Assembly (NCBI GenBank): GCA_026770025.1
Contig: JAMXDE010000046.1
Span: forward strand, 372,001 to 436,000
DNA length: 64,000 nt
DNA from: Craspedostauros australis
Taxonomy: Eukaryota; Bacillariophyta; Bacillariophyceae; Mastogloiales; Achnanthaceae
Direction of reading: 5' to 3'
How positions within the stretch are numbered: position 1 is the first letter of the stretch; each line of letters starts with the position of its first letter. The notes below the pieces were generated by a model. The model had not been told where the DNA came from and searched no databases. It saw nothing but the letters and a program-made list of their open reading frames with translations. The position numbers and the translations under genes were made by a program. Below are positions 43,245 to 52,913 of this stretch, one piece after another.

Positions 43245-44519
43245 ATGGGAAAGGGAGGACGCACATCAGAGCCAACGGCGCAGCAGAAAGCCGCCGACAA
43301 TTCGCTGGAATGGAAGTCACCGTACGACCCTCAGGCCAAGGACGCCCCTGAGCTGCCCACCAAGGGACAGATCAAGGCCTCCATCCCAGCACACTGCTTC
43401 GAGAGATCGTACATCTGGGGCATGTCCTACCTGATCCGCGATCTCATCATTGCGGGCGGATTCGTCTACGCCACCAGCCAGGTGCTGAGCACCGACATTC
43501 CAACCGACGCAAGCGGACTCGCCGCCTGGGTCTTCGGATGGAACTTCTACGCCTTCTGGATGGGCACCATCATGACGGGACCATGGGTTGTGGCCCACGA
43601 GTGCGGCCACGGAGCCTTCTCCCCATCGCAGGACTGGAACGACGTCGTCGGATTCATCGTCCACCAGGCCCTCCTCGTTCCGTACTACGCATGGCAATAC
43701 ACCCACGCCAAGCACCACAGACGAACGAACCACCTCCTGGACGGAGAATCCCACGTCCCATCCACCGCCACGGAAAACGGCCTCGGCGACAACCACGAGC
43801 GTCTCTCCTTCTACGCCGTCTACCATGAGGCCATGGGTGACGGCGCCTTCGCCGCATTCCAAATCTTCACCCATCTCGTCATTGGCTGGCCGCTCTACCT
43901 TCTCGGCCTCGCATCCAACGGAAAGCTCGACCACAAGGGAAACCCGCTCGAGGGCATCCCCGATCACTTCCGCCCAACCTCACCCATGTTCCCGGAGAAG
44001 GTCTCCTTCAAAATCGCCCTCTCCACTGCCACCACCATGGCCTCCCTCGGAGCCCTGGTCTATGCCGGATTCGAGTACGGCTTCCTCCCAGTCTTCCTGT
44101 GGTACTGTCACCCATACATGTACGTCAATGCCTGGCTCGTCCTCTACACGTGGTTGCAGCACTCTGACCCATCCGTCCCACATTACGGCGACGGCGAATG
44201 GACCTGGGTCAAGGGCGCCCTCTCCACCATTGACCGCCCATACGGAATCTTCGACTTCTTCCACCACGAGATCGGTTCCACCCACGTCGCCCACCATCTC
44301 TTCCACGAGATGCCGCACTACAACGCCCGCGAGGCCACACGCGCCCTCAAGGCCTACCTCGGACCCAAGGGATTGTACAACTACGATCCAACTCCGTGGT
44401 ACCAGGCAATGTGGAAGATCGCCAAGACCTGCCATTACGTTGACAGCACGGAAGGTATCCAGTACTACAAGTCGCTGGAGGATGTTCCGCTCACCAAGGA
44501 CCGCAAGAAGGTCGAGTAG
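43245..44519 (+). CDS. Delta-12 (omega-6) fatty-acid desaturase, FAD2 type
   Basis: 424 residues. The histidine boxes are HECGH (118-122), HAKHHRRTNH (from 154) and HVAHH (347-351), in the spacing of plant and algal FAD2 enzymes. Other matches include GPWVVAHECGHGAFS, the YTWLQHSDPSVPHY segment and DRPYGIFDFFHHEIGSTHVA. Two paired hydrophobic hairpins separate the boxes. The last four residues, KKVE, form a KKxx-type ER-retrieval signal. The reaction expected is oleate to linoleate on phospholipid-bound acyl chains in the ER, with electrons from cytochrome b5. Codon bias is strong, as in the upstream desaturase. Delta-12 is the best assignment; delta-15 activity cannot be excluded from sequence alone. 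Confidence 0.9.
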   Translation: MGKGGRTSEPTAQQKAADNSLEWKSPYDPQAKDAPELPTKGQIKASIPAHCFERSYIWGMSYLIRDLIIAGGFVYATSQVLSTDIPTDASGLAAWVFGWNFYAFWMGTIMTGPWVVAHECGHGAFSPSQDWNDVVGFIVHQALLVPYYAWQYTHAKHHRRTNHLLDGESHVPSTATENGLGDNHERLSFYAVYHEAMGDGAFAAFQIFTHLVIGWPLYLLGLASNGKLDHKGNPLEGIPDHFRPTSPMFPEKVSFKIALSTATTMASLGALVYAGFEYGFLPVFLWYCHPYMYVNAWLVLYTWLQHSDPSVPHYGDGEWTWVKGALSTIDRPYGIFDFFHHEIGSTHVAHHLFHEMPHYNAREATRALKAYLGPKGLYNYDPTPWYQAMWKIAKTCHYVDSTEGIQYYKSLEDVPLTKDRKKVE

Positions 44520-45643
44520 TGTCAGTAGCACATATCATCCTCACTTGCATGCAAGCGACGTTGCGGAGTGCTGGATGAGTGGACAATATAACGTAACATA
44601 GCACAACCCAACATAGAGAGCAACAGCAATAGTAGCAACACCATCTAGCCATTCACAAGTAGAATAGCAAGTAGCAGCAACGTCGTTAACCACACTCCTC
44701 CGCACGCAATTCTGCGTCCGCACCATGCCTTCCATTCCATTCATGAAGGCCATACATGCGAAGAGGTTGGATGTTTGCGGACCATGTTGCGACTCGAATC
44801 CTTTCCTGGATCGCAACCAACCGGATGAGGTGATGAAGGTGGAATCCAATTGCTTCGTCACCGAAGAGCAAACAACAGCATGAACAACCAATCCTTTCAC
44901 GTCGTCAACGTCGACAGAGAAGAAATGAGAATACTCTATCTTCCAGAGTAGTAGTAGTTCTTTCGCATCTTCATGCAACAACAGACTCAACGCTTCGCTT
45001 TCACCACATTGCTGACGAGTGAGATGATCTGCACATTGGTCATCAATCATTCTCTTCGCAGATTGTGGCTGCGTGCCGACCTGCGTCATCCACCATTCTT
45101 CGCCTCCAAGAGAAAGACAAAGGAGACAAGCGCATAGCTGAGCCTCACGAACGGAACTTGTGATGCGCTGCAATGTGTTATGTGCCACTTTACGAGCATC
45201 TCTGGTCTCCCCGGCATAGATTTCATCGATACCACCAACATGATGGAATGTGAGGGAGGAGGCAACGCAAATCCTTGACTTGATGCACTGCTCTAGACCG
45301 AACTCTGCAGGCTACTATCACGAACACAGGAGATACCTTTTAAACGGACATGAACGTTCGTCTTTCTGCACATTCTGACGTAGAATACAAACTTGTCCGC
45401 CAATCACCGTCATCATCGACAACTCACCAAACACGAAACTTGTGACGAAAACAAGAAACGCACAACCGACAAGACAAGAGAAAGAAAGAGGCACAACCAC
45501 ATCGAACAAGGTCCCGAAGATCATATCCACCAGCTGCTGCCATCGACACTCCGAGCACTCAGCTACGTTCACCATCGTCAATAGTTGGCAGGATCAACAT
45601 CAAGATTGGCAACAGGACCAAGATCAACATCAGGTTGGAAGGA
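44520..45643. other. Intergenic
   Basis: About 1.1 kb between the delta-12 desaturase and the FGD-repeat gene. A 215-codon minus-strand frame (44541-45188) has no recognisable domain and I do not call it. Confidence 0.4.
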
Positions 45644-47813
45644 ATGGTGAATCCACGCCAATCATCCGCGGTGCTCCTTGCGCTGCCGGCTTTGTTCGGT
45701 GCAGAAGCGACCACGAATCAAGCCCAAACGATGGCATTCGTCGTGCAACCAATCCACTGGCAGAGGCAAGAGCGATGCCATCCTCAGTGGCAACTCTCTC
45801 CGCCGTCAACAGCAACAACGACAACAACGACAACAACGACAGCATCCATCACAGCACGTCAATCATCAGTGCTGCTTGCAGATCGGTCCAACCAGCAGCA
45901 GAACGACAGATCGTCATCAAGAGACATCGTCAACAACCAAGGCAAGGGTGCCGACAAGGGAAACGAAGGATACCAATTCGGTGACCTGTTCCTCAACAAG
46001 GTCGGACAGCACGTCACAGGCAAGATCGATTACAAGGTAGAGTGCCCCGTGCCGTGCCGTGTCCTTCAGGCATCTCTTTCTTTCTCATCATCGCAATCAT
46101 GGCCGTCATATTATTGCTCACCTGCTTCGCAACTGCTGCTACATCTGTCTAACCAACATCGACGCCAACACCAACATTGGAACTCTGATACGATCATCAT
46201 GCTTTTCTACACGCTCCTTGGCCCTTCGCTCGAATGAATTCCAGTTCGGCGATGTCACCAAGGCGGTTGGAAGGACCATGACAGGCAAAAATGAATGTGA
46301 GTGATGTTTTCGGGTGTGGCATTTGGCTCCAAACCACAATCTTCACTTCCGCAAGCCATCGAATCCTCACCAATATCATCTCAACACATGATCTCAACAA
46401 TCTTTACTCGATGCATCTTTTTCCATCAAACTCTTCCAAAACGATACCTCTCTTTCTATCCACCAAGATGAATTTGGCGACATCTCCCGTTGGTTGGATT
46501 CCAAGGCCAAAGGCGCAGTCAACGACATCACCGGGAAGGACGATTATGTAAGTTTGGAGCGTATCTCATCGATGTTTGCTTGCATGACATTATTGATATA
46601 TGCTCGACACTGCATTGTGGATCACGAAATGCATCGACTCGCATCCATGAGCGACTTCTGCAACACGGACAATCCATTCGCATTTCTCATTCTCATCCCC
46701 CGCCACCCTCTGCCACGATTTGCTTGCAAAAATACTCGTACTCATGATCAGAAGTTTGGAGACCTCACGAGATATCTCGATGAACAAGCCAAGCTGAGTG
46801 CAACGAATTTCACAAAGAAAGATGAATACATTGTCGGTGACATCAGCAAGGAAGTTGTGAGGGTGAGTGCCGATTGGTTGTTTGCAAAGCTATGGACAGC
46901 ACGCCATTGCACATTGTATATTCAGTGCATCGCTTTGTTGAGCGAGGTTATTGCATTTGTGAGACCAGGGAGGACTGCGCCATACGCATATCCGTGCCTT
47001 TTTGGCATGCGTCGTTTCAAAGACCCACGATCTCACCATGCTTCATTGCCTGTTTCAGCAATGCCACGTCCACGTTCGCAACCACCGCCAATCCTGCAGA
47101 GAGCCACGAATGGGGAATACGAAACGGAGGACATGCTGTTGCTCCTCCGCGTCCTCGCAGCATTCGGCACCCACTTCTTTGCGCCGGTCGCGGCAGTCGC
47201 ACCGTTGCAATTCCTGCTCAAGATGTACACTTGCGGTGTGGAAATGGATGTGGCGAATCGTGTGCTGGAGATGCTGGCGCAGTCCGTCAACACCAGGATC
47301 AAGGACGCGACTGTAGAGAATAAGAATCATATGGTCGGGAATATGGCAAGGAACGTTGTGCTCGAGTACGTCGGGCAGAAAGCGATGGACGGGGCGAGAG
47401 TTGAGGTAAGCACAGCGCTGCGGAGCGCAGTATGGCGGTTCCATCTACGATCGTGAAAGTTTTTTGACACGGTGTGTGCGCTCGTATTGTGCTGTTGAAT
47501 GTGCGACTATGCTCTATTGTCTTTCTATTCCGGCTGCATTATTGCTTGTATGCTAAGCATTGCTTTGTGTGGTTCTCTTATGTACGTTGTCTCGGCGCCG
47601 GTTCTCGCTCACACACCTTTCTATCAATCACTCAATCCACTCCGCAAACGGCGCCAAAAGGTTGGCGATTTGGCCCGTGCGCTGAGCGAGAAGAAGAAAG
47701 ATCACAAGATTGGAGCAAAGACGATTGATGGCATGAAGTCGATGCTGAGTTCACCAGAAGTGGTGAAAGAGTTGGGCAAGATCGATAAGCTTGCCGGGCT
47801 TATCAGGAGGTAG
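45644..47813 (+). CDS. FGD-repeat protein of unknown function, six exons
   Basis: My exon model is 45644-46036, 46245-46296, 46468-46547, 46752-46862, 47100-47405 and 47661-47813. All introns are GT-AG (171-255 bases), phases match, and the product is 364 residues. The N-terminus (SSAVLLALPALFGAEA) could be a signal or targeting peptide, then a Thr/Ser/Gln-rich stretch follows. The rest repeats a motif of about 25 residues: an aromatic residue, FGD, LTR or ISR, a helical stretch and TGKxxY. Examples are YQFGDLFLNKVGQ, FGDVTKAVGRTMTGK, FGDISRWLDSKAKG, FGDLTRYLDEQAKL, VGDISKEVVR and VGDLARALSEKKK. A hydrophobic helical segment (FGTHFFAPVAAVAPLQFLLK) lies in exon 5. I have seen similar FGD repeats in stramenopile proteins but know no function. 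Confidence 0.75.
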
Positions 47814-48112
47814 CCGGCGCATCAAAACATGTCCGTCCGAAGTGGGCGCTCTACTATATACAACCCAATGCGTTCTCTGGAGTACATGTTTTGTCCAACC
47901 GGCGGTGCTATCCCATGTCTTCATTGCGCCGTGCCACCCGGTTGCGCATGAAGCATGATCGTTGAGCGCAGTGAGAGTACTATCTGCACCTCTTAGTATT
48001 CCAACAATTCCCACGCGGAGGACTCTGATCGTGGTCAGACGCAAGGAGCATGATCCTTGTCGAACGGAAAGTAGCTCCAGTCCCAGCTCCTGAACGAGTA
48101 TTGGAGTCAAGA
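47814..48112. other. Convergent intergenic region
   Basis: 299 bases between the 3' ends of the FGD-repeat and 2OG-oxygenase genes. Nothing is recognised. Confidence 0.5.
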
Positions 48113-49178
48113 TCATGACTTCTGTACCTCATAGAAAATGACGAGCGCCCATCGTGTTCCTTTCGTGATCGGGTCGGCCTGGTGCCAAACCGCTCTGAAT
48201 TGGCAGGCGCAAACCAAAAGCAAAATACGAGTAGAATGGCAGAAATGGTGTGAGTCTGACCATACATATGTAGAAGCAAAGATAGCGGTACATTTTGCAT
48301 GATGAAGTTCAGCATCGTGCATCCGATGGTCGTCGCAATGCAATCGTACTAATACGAAGCAACGTCGCATGCATGTGTGTCAATCACGTCCAACACCAGC
48401 GTCCTGCCCCTCTCCAACATATCCCATTGCAACGCAGGCCGTCTTCGCGCGTACTCGTGCATTCGAATGCGTACCTGTCGATGAATGCGATATCACCCGA
48501 CCTCGTTTCGTAATGAACCTCCAGCGGCTTCTTCGTCTGCGAGTCCCTGCCATCCCAAAAGGTCAGACCGCCGCCATGGCTGACGAAGGAATTCTCCTCT
48601 TCGGACGCCGACCACCGATCGATCGGCAACGCAACGACGACGGATCCGTCCACCTTGCCGGCGCCGTCGACGTGCTTCAACAACGCCTGCTCGCCGGGCG
48701 CTGGTGTGTACCTCGTGATGAAGGTCATGAGGCGCTTGCAGCCAACGAGCCTGGACTTGGAACCCGGGCGGTTGCAGGCATGCTGCTGGGCGTACCAATG
48801 CAAGAAGAGATCGTTGCAGGTGCCGAGCAGCGGCGAGAAGACGCGCAGCAGATCCATGTTGGGGTTGGTGCAGGGGACCCCGCCCTCCATGACCTCGAGG
48901 TAGCAGCTGATCTTCCATTCCTTGATCTTGGCGATGCCGCCGTTGTACACCACCTTTTGGGGATCGAAGAATTGCAGCAGCTGGGGGAACAGCGAATCGA
49001 GATACGACGGTTCGATGCCCTTCTCGACAACCAGGTGTCTCAGCTTGGACAGCTTCTTCCGCAGCACCTGCTTCACGATCTCCTTGCGCACTCCATCGCG
49101 AACGATCACATCGCAGTCCTGATCGCTCGCCGTGTTGGCATCAACTGTTGGCGTTGCCGTTGCTGTTGTGCAGGTCAT
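48113..49178 (-). CDS. 2-oxoglutarate/Fe(II)-dependent oxygenase (prolyl 4-hydroxylase-like), two exons
   Basis: Exon 1 runs 49178 to 48475 and exon 2 runs 48194 to 48113. They join in phase 2 (donor GTACGC, acceptor ATTCAG) for 261 residues. The first half is helical and contains KLRHLVVEKGIEPSY and NLD-type loops of unclear fold. The second half is a double-stranded beta helix: ALLKHVDG gives the HxD iron ligands His169 and Asp171, then GGGLTFWDG and SGDIAFIDR. After the splice, VWHQADPITKGTRWALV supplies the distal iron ligand His239 and the 2OG-binding Arg249. Without the splice the frame runs on into a Cys/Arg-rich tail that lacks these residues, which supports the intron. The substrate is unknown. 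No signal peptide is obvious. Confidence 0.82.
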
Positions 49179-49693
49179 TCTTTGCGTATTCTGCCTGAGA
49201 TCGTGGACGATGCTGGTGTGGTGTGTTGGCTTCTATTGCTGCTCCTGCTGCTGTTGTTGATACTGTGCGCGGCTTTGTCGACGCCTTTGAATGTACAATA
49301 GACGTCTCTGTCCATTATATCCACGAGGATGTAGTTGTGCATGTGTGTGCCGGGGGAGTTGTGTCTCCTTGGCAGGGGATGGATGGAGGAAATGGCGAAC
49401 GTTGGCGCAAAATCATGGAGTTTGGATTCTGGCGACGAAGTTGTGACCGCTTGTCCGCCAATGATTTGTGGTTGTTTGTCTAGATTCGATTGTGCATGTA
49501 CCTTGTTGGCAATTTCTGCATTCAACTCGTGCTGCCAGTTCGAGGAGAATAGGAGAGTGCTGCTCTCATCTTCACTGACCAACGCGGCAACCTATTATAT
49601 GTTGTTTGCTCTAATCTAGCATGTCATTATGTTATTCTATTCTTGTCTATTGCATTGGTGTAATATATTACATCACGCAAATATGGCCTGACT
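49179..49693. other. Intergenic upstream of the 2OG-oxygenase
   Basis: 515 bases between the mitochondrial-carrier stop and the oxygenase start, with a CTG/TTG-rich patch near 49230-49265. No gene is seen. Confidence 0.45.
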
Positions 49694-50461
49694 TCACGTG
49701 AAGAAGGACCCATCTTCGTCAATGCCGTGGATGATGAGGTCGTACACGATCATCCGCAACGACGTCACCATGATGGCACGTCCCGTCGATGTGGCGCATC
49801 CCCGAAATAGATTGCCCCGCGTCATCTGAAGGATCTCACGATAACCCAATTCCGGCCGGGCCTGCCGCACCGTCTTGATCGTATCGAAGGGATAGCTGAC
49901 GATCCAAGCGAAGCCGCCGGTGACGGATGCCGCGGCCGCAACTTGCCAAAAGCCCGCGGGATGCATCAGATCGTAGACCCCGAGATAGGCCGCCGTGAAG
50001 ACGCCTTCACGTGCCAGATTGGCCACGTGTCCGCGCAACATCATGTGCAATGGAATCGTGCGCATGTAGGCGAGCTGCTGGATGCCATTGAGCTGCGCCT
50101 GGACCTTGATGAAGTCCGTCGGCGTGCTGATGCATGCCGTTGCGAAGCCGGAGATGAGGCCCGCCAGCAACGAAGATGATGCGCTGGTGGCTGTGCTTGT
50201 GGAGGATGTTTCATCCGCCAAGTACGATTTGATGGACGAAAAGACGGAGAACATGCAGGCGTTCATGACGACGGCATTGACGATGGGTGGGCCGATGCCG
50301 CGGAATAGCATGTTCTGGCGGAACAGATCCTTGGCGACCTGCCACGCCGTTTGCTTTGTGCGGTTGGCCTGGAGATGCACCTTGATCGTATCGAGCGGAT
50401 GGCCGACGACGGTCGTTACTACGCCTGCGCCAGTCGCCGCGATGATATCACCGAGCACCAT
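49694..50461 (-). CDS. Mitochondrial carrier (SLC25) family protein
   Basis: 255 residues with the threefold carrier repeat. The Px[DE]xx[KR] signatures are PLDTIK, PTDFIK and PFDTIK, one at the end of each odd-numbered helix. GIGPPIVNAVVMNACMFSVF and RGCATSTGRAIMVTSLRMIV occupy the matching even-numbered helices. Six membrane helices are expected. The protein is shorter than the usual 290-320 residues, with a brief N-terminus and tight loops. It would exchange a metabolite across the inner mitochondrial membrane. The RGxGPPIxNA segment resembles the amino-acid/acylcarnitine carrier branch, but substrate assignment is not safe. Confidence 0.9.
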   Translation of the reverse strand: MVLGDIIAATGAGVVTTVVGHPLDTIKVHLQANRTKQTAWQVAKDLFRQNMLFRGIGPPIVNAVVMNACMFSVFSSIKSYLADETSSTSTATSASSSLLAGLISGFATACISTPTDFIKVQAQLNGIQQLAYMRTIPLHMMLRGHVANLAREGVFTAAYLGVYDLMHPAGFWQVAAAASVTGGFAWIVSYPFDTIKTVRQARPELGYREILQMTRGNLFRGCATSTGRAIMVTSLRMIVYDLIIHGIDEDGSFFT

Positions 50462-52913
50462 GGTGATGTCAACGCCAATGGCGGTACCAATAGCAGCAAC
50501 AGCGAAGATGAAAGTTGCGTTGACTCGTCGCCTTCCTTCTCTCGGTTCTCGTTCCCCTGAGGATGGATTGTCAGGATGAATTTGATCTGTTCTTTACTGA
50601 GTTTCAATCGGCAAGTCTGCACCAGAGCTTCTGGTGATGGCTTGGCGGCAGCAATAGCCTCGCGTCACCGTTGTGTCGCCACTCCACTCCACTCTGCCCT
50701 GTCCTCTGGTTTCCTACCTCCCTGTTGCTCTTCGCTTCAACCTTCCGATCCGATGGGACATAACGATCGGGGAGAGTGCGATTGGATGGAGCGACAATCA
50801 GCGAAGAACAAGTGAGGGCCGAGTTGTTCCTCGCTGCCCGATGATGCTGTTCTTGTCCTCTTGGTCGGATGTGCATGGAAAGAACGGGATGCTTCCTTTC
50901 TTCCTCTTCGACAGAGGTTCTCGTTTCGGCCCTGTTCTCATGTGTCGAGTTGTCCTGTTCTGCTTCTGTTGCGAACGCAATCACTCTCTCGCTCTTCGGG
51001 CAGACGGCTGAGGCATGTGCGATGGCGCAAGTGTTCCCTCGTTCAAGCGCTGTCGGAACCAAAGAATAAAGTGACGATGAGGCAGGAGCGACGACGGTGA
51101 TCCCAATGAAGATGACCATTATACGACGATGGCAATACGTCAGAGGAGCCCCTGTGATGATGGATGGATCGTGTGCCCGACCTCTTCTCGCTTCCTCCAC
51201 CTCTCCGGGCACACGATGGAGAGAGACAAAATGATGAGAGCGTTGTTGCCGGCAGCCGCTATGGACCCTGCCAATCACCCTGATGCACATCGCCGACCAC
51301 CACCGACGCTGTTCTGTTCCAGAAAGAGTCGTTCTCTGTTGATACCCAGTCCACGTTAAAAGGTTCGAGCAGCAGAGAGAGAAAAGGTGGCGTGGAGTCA
51401 CTTTGCGCGAACTCGATCGCAACGCGACACGCAACGAGAACTCAACAAGTTCGTCTGTTTGCGTGTTTGTGAAACGTGTCAGCATTCGTAGGTACGTGTA
51501 GCGATTGAGTGGTGACGACAGATCATATCCATATCTAAATAAATCGCAAGGTTGAAACGGATCTCTGACGTCAGTGTTTCGGATTTTGGCACTGTATTGC
51601 CTTGTACGTGGTTCTTACAAAGAATGCTCGTACGTACGCGTCCGTACTGGTTTTGCGTAGGAGCGTTGGAAGATACTACGGGAGCAGAGTAGAGTCGATT
51701 GCTGGCAAATGAATGGATATAGCTACCATCGAAAGAAGTTTGTAGATATGAGCATGCAGAGTACACAAGTATGCAGAGAATGGAATGGCACTATGGTTTA
51801 CTCCACATGTCTGCTATTTGTGTCATGAGACGCATACCAACTCCTCCACGCCTGTCACCGATGTCGTCTACCGTCGTCGTTGTCTTGTGATTGCTCCGCA
51901 CAGTGTTTCTGGTAGCGATGTTGGCAATCGTAAAGCAGAAAAGAATAGAAGACACATGAGTAGGGTGAATAGCTCTTTGACTGGGGATGAAGCATGTTCC
52001 TGTCGAAAGGAAGAGAGAGAGAGAGAGGGGTCCTAACCACCTTGTTCTCTGCTTCCCGGTCCTCTTGCCTTCACCTCCCTGGGCGGAGAGTCGTGGTTGC
52101 GCTCGTGCAGTTCTCTCACTCTGCTCTACCTCTCGAATCGATGTGTCAGGACAACGTGGACGGGAACTGCGGCATCAGGATGACATGGGTTTTCAAAGAC
52201 ACAAAACTGAACGAACTCACGGTTCGGGAATGCAGTGACTGTACCGATACAGTGTTTGTGATTGGGTGATTCATGTCCGACTTCTGTCCGATGGCTGTTG
52301 TTGAACTTGCCGACGTTTCCACGACACATTTCACCTGGTTTCAGTACCAGGAATTTGACGACACCGCAATTGGTTGATAATTGGACGACGACCGACAACG
52401 TCAACACATGACGTGAAACGGAGGAACGAAGTGTACCAGGCGTGCGCAGTGCGGGCACACGGCAAAAACGAAAAGCAGCAAGAACCACACACACACACGT
52501 GGTTGGCGAGGGAGCGTGGAACGAGATGCAACGCAAGCGCGAAAAGAGGAAGGGAGAGCAACAACGCGAGAACAACGTGAAAACAACGCGAGAACAGCAA
52601 AAGCGAGATTCGGAGCAGAGACAGAGAGACGGAAGGAGGCAATCGTACTTGCGTCAGTATTAGCATGGCACCACACAGCAACCGACACTGATCTCTATCC
52701 CAACCCACCTGTACAAACAAGTACACAGACAGTACTGACGACATCCGCAGAACACACAACAGCAACAACAGCTGCATCAGCGTCACCGACATCAACAACA
52801 TCAACAAGACTGTCTTCATCAACAACACTGTCATCAGCAACAACACTGTCATTAACAGCAACAGCAAGATCACAGCCGCAGCCACAGCCAGCCATAGCCA
52901 CAAGCACAGCCAC
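50462..52913. other. Gene-poor intergenic region
   Basis: About 2.45 kb between the carrier and the bHLH-PAS gene. The longest frame (293 codons, minus strand, 50604-51485) shows no domain and has a random-looking composition. Near 52700-52910 the sequence is ACA/CAG-rich, the presumed 5' leader of the bHLH-PAS gene. Confidence 0.45.

Noticed and set aside
44541..45188. 215-codon minus-strand frame behind the delta-12 desaturase
   Set aside because: Long enough to notice, but no domain, no codon bias like the neighbours and many Cys/Ser residues. I leave it as unproven.
48369..49301. 310-codon plus-strand frame opposite the 2OG-oxygenase
   Set aside because: The minus strand carries clear catalytic motifs and a supported splice; the plus frame is its antisense shadow.
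50604..51485. 293-codon minus-strand frame
   Set aside because: Composition looks random and there is no recognisable motif. A transcript would be needed to call it.
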